Assembly (NCBI GenBank): GCA_903928365.1
Contig: CAIYQV010000128.1
Coordinates: forward strand, 1 to 8,697
Length of the DNA: 8,697 nucleotides
Direction: 5' to 3'
Source: an uncultured Flavobacteriia bacterium
GTDB taxonomy: Bacteria > Bacteroidota > Bacteroidia > Flavobacteriales_D > Crocinitomicaceae
A model generated the notes under the pieces. The model was not told where the DNA came from. It saw only the letters and a program-made list of their open reading frames with translations, and ran no database searches. Shown here piece after piece: positions 1-6,174 of the stretch. A program made the translations under genes and the position numbers. Positions within the stretch are counted from its first letter, which is position 1; every line of letters begins with the position of its first letter.

Positions 1-38
1 CGGTAGATTTGGTTGATTGAGCGGTGAGACTATTTAGA

Positions 39-59
39 ATTCGGTATTTGGAATTTGGA
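39..59. repeat. ATTTGGA heptamers within a dispersed 17-nt repeat
   Basis: Two ATTTGGA heptamers stand in tandem at 46-59. The 17-nt word ATTCGGTATTTGGAATT at 39-55 recurs with one mismatch at 6042-6058, in the spacer upstream of the phosphoesterase gene. Just after it, TTTGGAAATTTCAAA (54-68) is a near-palindrome. I see no gene in positions 1-87, which lie downstream of mazG. The function is unknown; this looks like the simple intergenic repeat material found elsewhere in this window. Confidence 0.5.
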
Positions 60-63
60 AATT

Positions 64-103
64 TCAAATCCTCAAATCTTCGAATCTTCAAATCTTCAAT
101 TCC
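64..103. repeat. Five-unit 8-bp tandem repeat overlapping the mazG 3' end
   Basis: Five consecutive octamers are visible: TCAAATCC, TCAAATCT, TCGAATCT, TCAAATCT and TCAATTCC. The last two lie inside the coding strand of mazG (minus) and encode its final residues and TGA stop. The array therefore begins within the gene and continues into the non-coding flank. Variation in copy number would change the trailer, or the last residues of MazG. No terminator-like GC hairpin is seen here. Confidence 0.75.
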
Positions 104-858
104 CTCTTCGCTCTCTCCCAGTATACATCCATCTCCTCAAGATTCATATCTGAAATGACCTTTCCGTCTTCTATGATCATTTTCTCCATGAGTTGAAAGC
201 GATCTATGAACTTTTTATTGGTTTTCGCAAGCGCATTTTCCGGATTGATATCCTTGAAACGTGCATAATTGATTAATGAGAACAAAACATCCCCAAACTC
301 TTCTTCCATGTGTGGGGTATTACGGATGCTTTCCTCATGAAATTCATCTAACTCTTCACGAACCTTTTCCCATACATCCTCTGCATTGTCCCATTCGAAG
401 CCGATTCCTTTTACTTTTTCCTGAATTCGTGCGGCTTTTACCATGGCCGGGAGTGATAGGGGGACGCCTTCCAGCACAGATTTTTTACCTTCTTTCAGTT
501 TGAGTTTTTCCCAGTTCGCCTTCACATCTTCCTCTGAAGTAACGGTCACATCTCCATAAATGTGTGGGTGACGGTGAACAAGTTTATCACAAATGGCATT
601 CAGTACATCCGTAACATCAAAAGCTCCTTGTTCGGATCCGATTTTGCAATAGAACACCATATGCAGAAAAAGATCACCGATCTCTCCTTTCAGCGCATTC
701 AGATCATTTGATGTGATGGCATCGGCCAACTCATACGTTTCTTCGATCGTTAGATGACGAAGTGATTCCAGTGTTTGCTTTTGGTCCCAGGGACATTTTT
801 CCCTAAGTTCATCCATGATGTTCAGTAAACGTTCGAAGGCAGCTAATCGGGGATCCAT
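88..858 (-). CDS. mazG: Nucleoside triphosphate pyrophosphohydrolase MazG
   Basis: MazG hydrolyses (d)NTPs to (d)NMP and pyrophosphate in the cytoplasm and removes abnormal nucleotides; in E. coli it also lowers ppGpp. The 256-residue product has the family's usual length and its tandem all-alpha MazG repeats. The N-terminal repeat carries CPWD (22-25), the metal-binding EExxE (E39, E40, E43) followed by E59 and D62, and the conserved HRHPHIYGD (95-103). The C-terminal repeat has EELDE (168-172), EEEFGD (185-190) and KTNKKFIDRF (212-221), which match the catalytic domain of two-domain MazG proteins. The ATG at 858 gives the canonical N-terminus. The gene diverges from the PagL-like gene across about 60 nt. 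Its 3' end lies inside an octamer repeat. The assignment is secure; the exact substrate range cannot be read from sequence. Confidence 0.96.
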   Translation of the reverse strand: MDPRLAAFERLLNIMDELREKCPWDQKQTLESLRHLTIEETYELADAITSNDLNALKGEIGDLFLHMVFYCKIGSEQGAFDVTDVLNAICDKLVHRHPHIYGDVTVTSEEDVKANWEKLKLKEGKKSVLEGVPLSLPAMVKAARIQEKVKGIGFEWDNAEDVWEKVREELDEFHEESIRNTPHMEEEFGDVLFSLINYARFKDINPENALAKTNKKFIDRFQLMEKMIIEDGKVISDMNLEEMDVYWERAKRELKI

Positions 859-908
859 ACTTTTTTTTGTTAAAAATAGAATTTTTAAGTCGGAGCGTGG
901 CTTTTGGT

Positions 909-916
909 TAATTTTG
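909..916 (+). promoter_or_regulatory. Candidate -7 promoter element TAATTTTG
   Basis: TAATTTTG matches the Bacteroidota -7 consensus TAnnTTTG at all six fixed bases and ends 5 nt before the ATG at 922. If it is used, transcription would start at or within a base or two of the start codon. No convincing TTG/TTTG -33 element lies 17-24 nt upstream, so the call is tentative. Confidence 0.35.
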
Positions 917-921
917 TTCTG

Positions 922-2004
922 ATGCGACTGATGCTGGTCATACTGCTTTTTTGTACGGGTTCAATTCGTGCACAATACCGTCTGGAGTGGGGTATGGAAT
1001 ACCGTCAAAAAGTGGGGTTCCTGGCGGCTCACAGAGGTGTGATGGGGCACTTGCCTCAATCTCAGGCGCTCGCTGGTGAACTAACGTGGTATGTCCACAC
1101 CAAAGGACGAAGACAATGGCATGAACCAAGTGGTTTTCCTACATATGGTGTTACCGGCTTTTATGGTTCGGTTGGAAACAATGAAATCCTTGGCCGCTTT
1201 GCCGGAATGTACGGTTTCATTGAATTTCCATTTATTGGATTAAAGAAATATCGTTTTTTAGGGAAATTGGGATCTGGCTTAGGTTACACCAATAAGGTTT
1301 TTGACCAGCTTACAAATCCGAAGAATGATGCCATGAGTACGCATGTCAATGCTATGATCTGCATTGGTTTAAAGAGTGAGTTTCTTTTTCGACGAAATAC
1401 GATCACACTTGGGTTAGACATGACTCACTTTAGTAATGGGGCAACGAAAGTTCCGAATTTGGGAATCAATCTGCCGTATATGTCGCTTGGATATGCACGC
1501 CAGATTACCAAAACGGACAAGGATACCTCTCATTTACAACAAACAGTTCCGTTTCAGAAATGGCTTTTTGGTGTCACTGCTATCGGATCAGTGAAAGAAG
1601 TATATCCAACGGATAGGAAGAAATACCCTGTCTATGCTCTGAGCGCTTTTGCACGTTGGTTCTCCCGACCGAAAGTGGGTTATGAAGCTGCATTCGACGT
1701 AATTTCTAAACAGGCAATTCTCGGCTATAAGACGGAAGTTCCAAAAACGCAATGGGATATCTTGCAGTTAGGGCTATATATGGGTTATGTTTTACCGCTT
1801 GATCGTTTGCATTTTGCATTGGGAATGGGAGTATACCTGAAAGACAAGTATCAACCGGAGGATTTCATGTATCATCGAGTTGGAATGAGGTACTACTTTC
1901 CAAGTGGAGTGCATGCACAGGTCGTTTTGAAGTCGCATTGGGCGCGGGCTGACTATGTAGAATGGGGTATGGGTTACACGTTTAATTTTAAGCGAGGACG
2001 ATGA
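922..2004 (+). CDS. PagL-like / acyloxyacyl hydrolase family outer-membrane barrel
   Basis: This is a predicted outer-membrane beta-barrel related to the PagL/acyloxyacyl hydrolase family, whose characterised members remove the 3-O acyl chain from lipid A. I chose the ATG at 922 (360 residues), because it begins a good signal peptide: MRLM, a hydrophobic stretch, then a likely cut after SIRA. A TTG at 904 would only add six residues. Numbering from that TTG, the motif THFSNGA holds H175 and S177, matching the catalytic His-x-Ser of PagL, followed by PNLGIN and alternating barrel strands. In PagL the catalytic Glu lies 12 residues after the Ser; here that position is Asn189, so activity is uncertain. 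The protein is about twice as long as PagL, with further barrel-like strands after residue 215 ending in YTFNF. It overlaps the next gene by ATGA, so the two are probably co-translated. Confidence 0.7.
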   Translation: MRLMLVILLFCTGSIRAQYRLEWGMEYRQKVGFLAAHRGVMGHLPQSQALAGELTWYVHTKGRRQWHEPSGFPTYGVTGFYGSVGNNEILGRFAGMYGFIEFPFIGLKKYRFLGKLGSGLGYTNKVFDQLTNPKNDAMSTHVNAMICIGLKSEFLFRRNTITLGLDMTHFSNGATKVPNLGINLPYMSLGYARQITKTDKDTSHLQQTVPFQKWLFGVTAIGSVKEVYPTDRKKYPVYALSAFARWFSRPKVGYEAAFDVISKQAILGYKTEVPKTQWDILQLGLYMGYVLPLDRLHFALGMGVYLKDKYQPEDFMYHRVGMRYYFPSGVHAQVVLKSHWARADYVEWGMGYTFNFKRGR

Positions 2005-2741
2005 GAATTGCATTTGGAATAATCCTTCTGCTGGCAATTTCTACCTCTTGCAAAAAAGCGGAAGACCGGACGTGTGCAAAAACGGCGGGAGAAGAAACGA
2101 GTGTCGAAATACCGCTTGATTCATTTGATAAGGTTTACTTACACGAACATCTCATTTATGAGCTAATCCAGGATTCTACGGATAAAATAGTTCTAACAGG
2201 TGGTAAGAATTTGTTGAATCACGTTTTAGTCAGTGTTTCTGATGGTTTATTGGATGTCAGTAACGAGAATCGGTGCAATTTTCTTCGGTCATACAAGAAA
2301 AAGATCAAAGTAGAGATCCATTTTACCAGCCTGATCAATATTCATTTTGAGGGTACGGAACCTTTGACAAATAAAGGGAAACTGAAGTTCGATTGGCTCA
2401 CATTCCTAATACGCGATGGAGCGGGATCGGTCACTCTAAATATGGATGCCCAGCAGATCTATGCAACAATCAGTCATGGTTGGGGAGATTTTACATTTTC
2501 TGGAACTGCTCAGTACGCCAATTTGAACATCAGAAGTAATGGCTATTGTGATCTATATGGAATGGATCTATCTGACTCAGCAACTGTCGTTTCCAATACA
2601 CAAGGAGATATAAAGATAAAAGCACAAGGAATTAAACTTAAGGCTCAAACTTTATCCGACGGAGATATCTACTTCAAAGGAGTTCCTTCCATTCTCCAAT
2701 TTGAAAAATTATCCAATGGGGAGCTGATCGACGCAAATTGA
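2001..2741 (+). CDS. Head-GIN domain (DUF2807-type) lipoprotein
   Basis: This is a 246-residue predicted lipoprotein. A short signal peptide runs up to a lipobox-like STSC with the acylated Cys at residue 17, so it should be membrane-anchored. From about residue 35 the sequence resembles the head-GIN/DUF2807 beta-solenoid common in Bacteroidota. It opens with a DSFDKVYLHEHL-type strand, then has many short strands with Gly/Asn/Asp turns, and ends with the typical SDGDIYFKGVPS segment (219-230). Family members are named putative auto-transporter adhesins, but their function is unproven, and I cannot assign one here. The ATG overlaps the stop of the PagL-like gene (ATGA), which implies translational coupling and a shared envelope role. 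Its stop lies 2 nt from the stop of the convergent ACT-domain gene. Three Cys besides C17 (C25, C92, C183) could form a disulfide. Confidence 0.82.
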   Translation: MRIAFGIILLLAISTSCKKAEDRTCAKTAGEETSVEIPLDSFDKVYLHEHLIYELIQDSTDKIVLTGGKNLLNHVLVSVSDGLLDVSNENRCNFLRSYKKKIKVEIHFTSLINIHFEGTEPLTNKGKLKFDWLTFLIRDGAGSVTLNMDAQQIYATISHGWGDFTFSGTAQYANLNIRSNGYCDLYGMDLSDSATVVSNTQGDIKIKAQGIKLKAQTLSDGDIYFKGVPSILQFEKLSNGELIDAN

Positions 2742-2743
2742 TC

Positions 2744-3406
2744 TTAAGAAATACGCTTGATCTGCATGAGGATCTTGAATGCTTTGTCGACATCGTCCTG
2801 TTTTACGATTACCGTGAATTCATTGGATGTAGATACAATCTCTACGATGTTGATTCCTTCCCAGGCAAGGTGTTTCAGAATGTAGTAATAGATTCCGTAG
2901 ATTTCAGTATTGATCTTGGGTAATTTTACGGTCACAGAGGCGAGGTCAATGGTGTTTGATTTGAGCTTGTCGTTTTTAAAGATGCGTTCAACAACCTCCT
3001 TTTTTTGTGCGTTCACAATGAAAGTTGTTTCGGTAACGCCTTTGCACAATGCGAAAAAACTGTCATTATCCTTATTGATCTCATTGATGAGTTCCCCTTG
3101 TTTGGTTTTTAATGAATCTGAATTTTCAAAGGTGTAGTCAATCAGATTACTTCGCACAAGAAAATCTCCAAGGTCTCCCATGACTTTTGTGATTTTCAGG
3201 TTTAATCGATGGTAAAGTCCCGGAGTCATGCGTTTAATTGCCATGATGATTGCGCCTTCTTTGACTTCTTTACCCACAATTTGCTCGATCTCTGGCTTTA
3301 GTTTTCGGGCGAGTGCAGAAATATTGATGAGATCATCCGTCATCGCTTCTCTTAAAAAGGGACTGCGGTTGATGAGGTCTTCTGTTACTTTACCAATAGA
3401 GTTCAT
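2744..3406 (-). CDS. ACT-domain protein of unknown function
   Basis: The 220-residue product starts at the ATG at 3406; an upstream TTG at 3412 adds only two residues and is less likely. The C-terminal part (about 155-220) resembles the ACT-type regulatory domain of aspartate kinases: a beta strand (SVTVKLP), a helix with YYYILKHLAWEGINIVEI, then SNEFTVIVKQDDVDKAF. A possible degenerate second ACT unit lies at 85-155. The N-terminal 60 residues (DLINRSPFLREAMTDDLINISALARKL...) look like a helical, winged-helix-like module found in stand-alone ACT proteins. No kinase domain is present, so this is not an aspartokinase, though automated annotation may call it one. A role in amino-acid sensing is inference only. 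It is the last gene of the minus-strand run and follows the heptamer array. Confidence 0.7.
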   Translation of the reverse strand: MNSIGKVTEDLINRSPFLREAMTDDLINISALARKLKPEIEQIVGKEVKEGAIIMAIKRMTPGLYHRLNLKITKVMGDLGDFLVRSNLIDYTFENSDSLKTKQGELINEINKDNDSFFALCKGVTETTFIVNAQKKEVVERIFKNDKLKSNTIDLASVTVKLPKINTEIYGIYYYILKHLAWEGINIVEIVSTSNEFTVIVKQDDVDKAFKILMQIKRIS

Positions 3407-3412
3407 CTGCAA

Positions 3413-3494
3413 GTATAATTTAACACGAATCTATTAATTCTTAATTAATTTAACAAGTTTGAACAGAAAATAACTTTTTCGATGGACATTTAAG
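3413..3494. other. AT-rich intergenic leader of the ACT-domain gene
   Basis: This very AT-rich spacer lies between the heptamer array and the ACT gene and contains the palindrome TTAATTAA. On the minus strand, TATACTTG (3417-3410) matches TAnnTTTG at five of six fixed bases and ends 3 nt before the ATG at 3406, but no -33 element is evident. No ORF or RNA gene is seen. Confidence 0.4.
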
Positions 3495-3603
3495 AATGGA
3501 CAATTCACAATTCACAATGGACAAAGGACAATTCACAATTCACAATGGACAATTCACAATTCACAATGGACAATTGACAAAGGACAATTCACAATGGACA
3601 ATT
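3495..3603. repeat. Heptamer tandem array, 15 units
   Basis: Fifteen uninterrupted 7-mers run from 3495 to 3599, followed by a partial AATT. The variants are AATGGAC (5), AATTCAC (7), AAAGGAC (2) and AATTGAC (1), consensus AAnnnAC. The order shows higher-order blocks: AATGGAC followed by two or three other units, then AATGGAC again, giving 21- and 28-bp superperiods. It lies between cmk and the ACT gene and is unlike the flanking coding DNA. It resembles the short tandemly repeated repetitive heptamers described in cyanobacteria in style, not in sequence. An ORF reading through it encodes only a repetitive peptide and is not a gene. Confidence 0.95.
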
Positions 3604-3672
3604 ATTTTGAATACTAATTGTGATGTTTTGTTTAGGTTTTATGAAGGTGACTGCAGGATTTTGTGGGGAGGG

Positions 3673-3700
3673 AATTGTCAATTGAGAAATTGTCAATTGA
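3673..3700. repeat. Paired 13-bp repeat, inverted relative to the heptamers, at the cmk stop
   Basis: AATTGTCAATTGA occurs twice (3673-3685 and 3688-3700), ending on the base before the cmk stop codon (minus, 3703-3701). Its core TTGTCAATTG is the exact reverse complement of CAATTGACAA in the heptamer array at 3571-3580. The two could pair as a 10-bp stem in the cmk transcript. The bases between (3604-3672) hold nothing I recognise. No GC-rich terminator hairpin is present. Confidence 0.8.
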
Positions 3701-4402
3701 TTAATTCTGCAAAGTAACTTGATTAACAAGTTCTAGTGCTTGTTTAAGTTGCTCTTCTCTGGTGAGGTAAGAGGTATCTATAACGATGGCATCCTCTACT
3801 TGAATCAGTGGGCTTTCTTCACGGGTAGAATCGATGAGATCACGTTCCATGAGATTGGCGATCACTTCATCCAGTGTGATTTGAACTCCTTTTGATTCTA
3901 ATTCGTCTTTTCTGCGTTGTGCGCGGATCTCAGGGGCTGCCGTTACGAATAATTTCAGTTCTGCATTTGGAAATACGACAGAGCCGATATCTCGACCATC
4001 CATTACAATGCCTCCATTCGCGCCGATCTTGCGCTGTTCTTCCACCAATTTATGTCGTACACTTTTGATAGCGGCAACTTTAGAAACATTGGCTGCTACA
4101 TTGGGCATGCGGATCTGATGCTCTACATTTTCTCCATTAAGGATCAATTCAGAGATATCGGTTTCGGGGTTGTATTCAAAATGGAGTTCAATCTCATTCA
4201 ATGCGTTTTCAATGGCTTCTTTTTGCAAAACACCATTTTCGATGAGTCCACTTCGCATGCAGTAGAGTGTAACGCCACGATACATTGCTCCGGAATCAAT
4301 GAAAAGGTAGCCCAGGGATCCAGCCAATGCTTTTGCAAGGGTACTTTTTCCACATGAAGAATATCCGTCAACGGCGATGGTGATCTTTTTTTCCGAAAGC
4401 AT
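3701..4402 (-). CDS. cmk: Cytidylate kinase
   Basis: Cytidylate kinase phosphorylates CMP and dCMP with ATP in the cytoplasm and is needed for pyrimidine nucleotide recycling. The 233-residue product is the normal bacterial size. Diagnostic motifs are the P-loop GYSSCGKST (13-21), the acceptor-site DSGAMYR (36-42), RMPNVAANVSKVA (98-110) with R98, the strand MDGRDIGSVVFP (134-145) with D135, R137 and D138, and the lid/LID-proximal RD..DSTREESPL (187-199). The ATG at 4402 places the P-loop at the expected distance from the start. The gene lies 52 nt downstream of porQ in the same direction, an arrangement also known from Porphyromonas gingivalis. A candidate promoter of its own lies in the gap. 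Confidence 0.97.
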   Translation of the reverse strand: MLSEKKITIAVDGYSSCGKSTLAKALAGSLGYLFIDSGAMYRGVTLYCMRSGLIENGVLQKEAIENALNEIELHFEYNPETDISELILNGENVEHQIRMPNVAANVSKVAAIKSVRHKLVEEQRKIGANGGIVMDGRDIGSVVFPNAELKLFVTAAPEIRAQRRKDELESKGVQITLDEVIANLMERDLIDSTREESPLIQVEDAIVIDTSYLTREEQLKQALELVNQVTLQN

Positions 4403-4406
4403 AGCG

Positions 4407-4440
4407 CTAATTTAAGCGTCTTTTACTTTTTTACCACAAA
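4407..4440 (-). promoter_or_regulatory. Candidate promoter upstream of cmk
   Basis: On the minus strand, TTTG (4440-4437) is followed after 22 nt by TAAATTAG (4414-4407), which matches TAnnTTTG at five of six fixed bases, then 4 nt and the cmk ATG. The -33/-7 pair and its spacing fit the flavobacterial pattern. It would give cmk expression independent of porQ. The evidence is sequence pattern only. Confidence 0.35.
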
Positions 4441-4454
4441 TATGTTGCAAATAG

Positions 4455-5492
4455 CTATTTCCGCCATTGGGAAAGATTGCTGGAAAAAGTCAGCATGTTA
4501 TTGAATCCTGCTCGGGAAGTGATAGAGAACCCATAATCCAGGCTAAATTTTTTGAAATACATCCCAATTCCCATTGTAAAACCTGACAAACCAGGTCGAT
4601 CGGTCAGTTTCATTTCTTGTCGACGATGGTAATCAAATCCGGTACGTAGATGAAGATTTTTTGAAATCAGTATTTCAACCTGGTAGGTGAAGTGTTGAGC
4701 TAATTTTTCTCCAAAACCTGCATATTTCACAGGTATGGTGTCCCCGGTTAAGGCGTCTACTGTTGGTTTTAACGTTGGGTCATAATAGGTAATGTCCCAA
4801 CGGTTAAGATGGTGCGCCAGTAATGAGAATCGGAAAGGCGCATGATTTAATTTATAGGATGCAGCTAATTGAAATTCAACTGGTAATGCATCATTTTCTT
4901 TGCTGACATAGTTGTTGAACTGAATTCCCGCATTTTTTACCAGTGCGGTTACTAATAAGTTGTCATTCTTGTCGGTAAAAGTTCCTGAAAGATCCACGGA
5001 CGCACCAAAAGCATTGTAGTTTTCCAGCTGAGACGCGATCAGATTCAAGGCGCCCCCTACCGAGATTCTTGGATTCAGCTGTTTTCCATAAGCCCCTCGC
5101 AAAATGCACTCGAAAGGAGAGAATGTACCAGCAGAAGTTCCATTGACTTCAGTTCTGGTGAAATTTCCATAGCTCACATAGCGAACAGATGCGCCAAAAA
5201 CTCCTTCTTTTAATTTTAACCCATATGCCGCCTGACCGTAGTTGATTCCCCCTGACAAGAGTGCCTGATTGAAACTCATTTGCCCAATCATTTTAGGGTT
5301 GAGCAGAGAAGCGTTTGCCATACCTAAATTAATATCCTGATCCTTGATCGAGATAAAGTCATTGCCCAATGCTGCAGCACGCGCATTATAGGTGAGATCC
5401 AGAAAAGCAAACGCATGTGCACCTCCTGTTTGAGAGAGGAATTTTCCGCAGAATAAAAGGGTACAAACAATAAAAGGAAACTTCATTCGCAT
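4455..5492 (-). CDS. porQ: Type IX secretion system protein PorQ
   Basis: PorQ is an outer-membrane beta-barrel of the Bacteroidota type IX secretion system; with PorU, PorV and PorZ it forms the attachment complex that processes and anchors secreted cargo. The 345-residue product has a Sec signal peptide (MRMKFPFIVCTLLFCGKFLS, cut likely before Q21), then GGAHAFAFLDLTYNARAAALGND, the conserved PorV/PorQ-like N-terminal signature. After it come about a dozen amphipathic strands separated by Gly/Asn turns and a C-terminal strand near FKKFSLDYGFSI. Two start codons, at 5492 and 5486, are equally compatible with the signal peptide. It is followed by cmk, as in P. gingivalis, which supports the call. 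It lies 31 nt after the phosphoesterase gene and is probably co-transcribed with it. Confidence 0.9.
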   Translation of the reverse strand: MRMKFPFIVCTLLFCGKFLSQTGGAHAFAFLDLTYNARAAALGNDFISIKDQDINLGMANASLLNPKMIGQMSFNQALLSGGINYGQAAYGLKLKEGVFGASVRYVSYGNFTRTEVNGTSAGTFSPFECILRGAYGKQLNPRISVGGALNLIASQLENYNAFGASVDLSGTFTDKNDNLLVTALVKNAGIQFNNYVSKENDALPVEFQLAASYKLNHAPFRFSLLAHHLNRWDITYYDPTLKPTVDALTGDTIPVKYAGFGEKLAQHFTYQVEILISKNLHLRTGFDYHRRQEMKLTDRPGLSGFTMGIGMYFKKFSLDYGFSITSRAGFNNMLTFSSNLSQWRK

Positions 5493-5523
5493 CTCTAACG
5501 CAAAGAAAAAGGAAAAATTTCAT

Positions 5524-6021
5524 TTAAACGCGTTTGCCAAGTTCAATCGCCTCAAGATCATGAATACGATCGCCGGAAATCGAGAAACGCAGAACAGTTT
5601 TAACCGAATGAAAGCCCTTGAAACCACAAGCTCCGGGATTCATCCATAGCATGTCGTAGCGTTTGTCCATTTGAACAAGCAGGATATGTGAATGACCACA
5701 AATAAATAGTTTAGGTGGCCTTCGTTCGATCTCCTCAAAGGCAGGTTTGGCATATTTACCCGGCTTACCCGCAATATGTGTGATCAGCACTTCCACTTCT
5801 TCACAAAAAAAACGACTGAATTCCGGGAGTTCTTGTCGGATCTTATGATCATCAATATTGCCATAGACTCCCCGAAGAGGTTTGAATTTACGTAGTTCAT
5901 CGATGACGTCCAGCGAACCGATATCCCCGGCATGCCAGATCTCATCTACATCTTTGAAATGCTCATAGATCTTGGGGTCAATGTAGCCATGCGTGTCTGA
6001 AAGTAAACCAATACGCTTCAT
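5524..6021 (-). CDS. YfcE/MJ0936-type metallophosphoesterase
   Basis: This is a small cytoplasmic calcineurin-like phosphoesterase of 165 residues, the usual size of the YfcE/MJ0936 family. The di-metal site is complete: DTHG with D9 and H11, GD with D33, GNIDD with N55 and D57, H82 in THIAGKPG, and GHSH (109-112) with H110 and H112. Family members hydrolyse phosphodiesters in vitro, but the physiological substrate is generally unknown and is not inferable here. The ATG at 6021 puts DTHG at the proper distance from the N-terminus. On the minus strand TACCTTTA (6035-6028) lies 6 nt upstream and matches the -7 consensus at five of six fixed bases. It is the first gene of the run leading to porQ and cmk. 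Confidence 0.93.
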   Translation of the reverse strand: MKRIGLLSDTHGYIDPKIYEHFKDVDEIWHAGDIGSLDVIDELRKFKPLRGVYGNIDDHKIRQELPEFSRFFCEEVEVLITHIAGKPGKYAKPAFEEIERRPPKLFICGHSHILLVQMDKRYDMLWMNPGACGFKGFHSVKTVLRFSISGDRIHDLEAIELGKRV

Positions 6022-6041
6022 TGGAAATAAAGGTAGTGTTT

Positions 6042-6172
6042 ATTCAGTATTTGGAATTCTTAGTACGAACAAAGAACAAAGAGTCCAATGAATAATTTGT
6101 TGCCAGTAAATAAGGAAGTTGAAATCAAAAAATCGATTTTTAAAGAAAACTCCTTGCTCCTTGTTCTTTGAT
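6042..6172. repeat. Interrupted inverted repeats between phosphoesterase and meaB
   Basis: The 186-nt divergent spacer is largely repeat-like. ATTCAGTATTTGGAATT (6042-6058) is the second copy of the dispersed word at 39-55. AACAAAGAACAAAGAG (6068-6083) is complemented by CTCCTTGTTCTTTGAT (6157-6172) with 14 of 16 matches, around a 73-nt loop. The loop holds a perfect 14-bp palindrome AAAAATCGATTTTT (6128-6141). Read on the minus strand, 6151-6180 consists of degenerate heptamers of the type AACAAGG/ATCAAAG/AGCAAGG. A 63-codon minus-strand ORF here has no coding character. Confidence 0.65.
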
Positions 6173-6174
6173 CC

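Noticed and set aside
904..921. TTG start extending the PagL-like protein by six residues
   Set aside because: The ATG at 922 gives a cleaner signal peptide, and the extension would overlap the candidate -7 element.
3495..3603. CRISPR array
   Set aside because: Units are 7 bp with no spacers and no cas genes nearby; it is a simple tandem repeat.
3604..3672. Small minus-strand open frame between the array and the inverted copies
   Set aside because: About 27 codons without a start codon or known similarity; it is open by chance in low-complexity DNA.
3496..3717. 73-codon plus-strand ORF with a repetitive peptide
   Set aside because: It is the translation of the heptamer array and its inverted copies, and it runs into the cmk 3' end on the other strand. 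There is no family resemblance or start signal.
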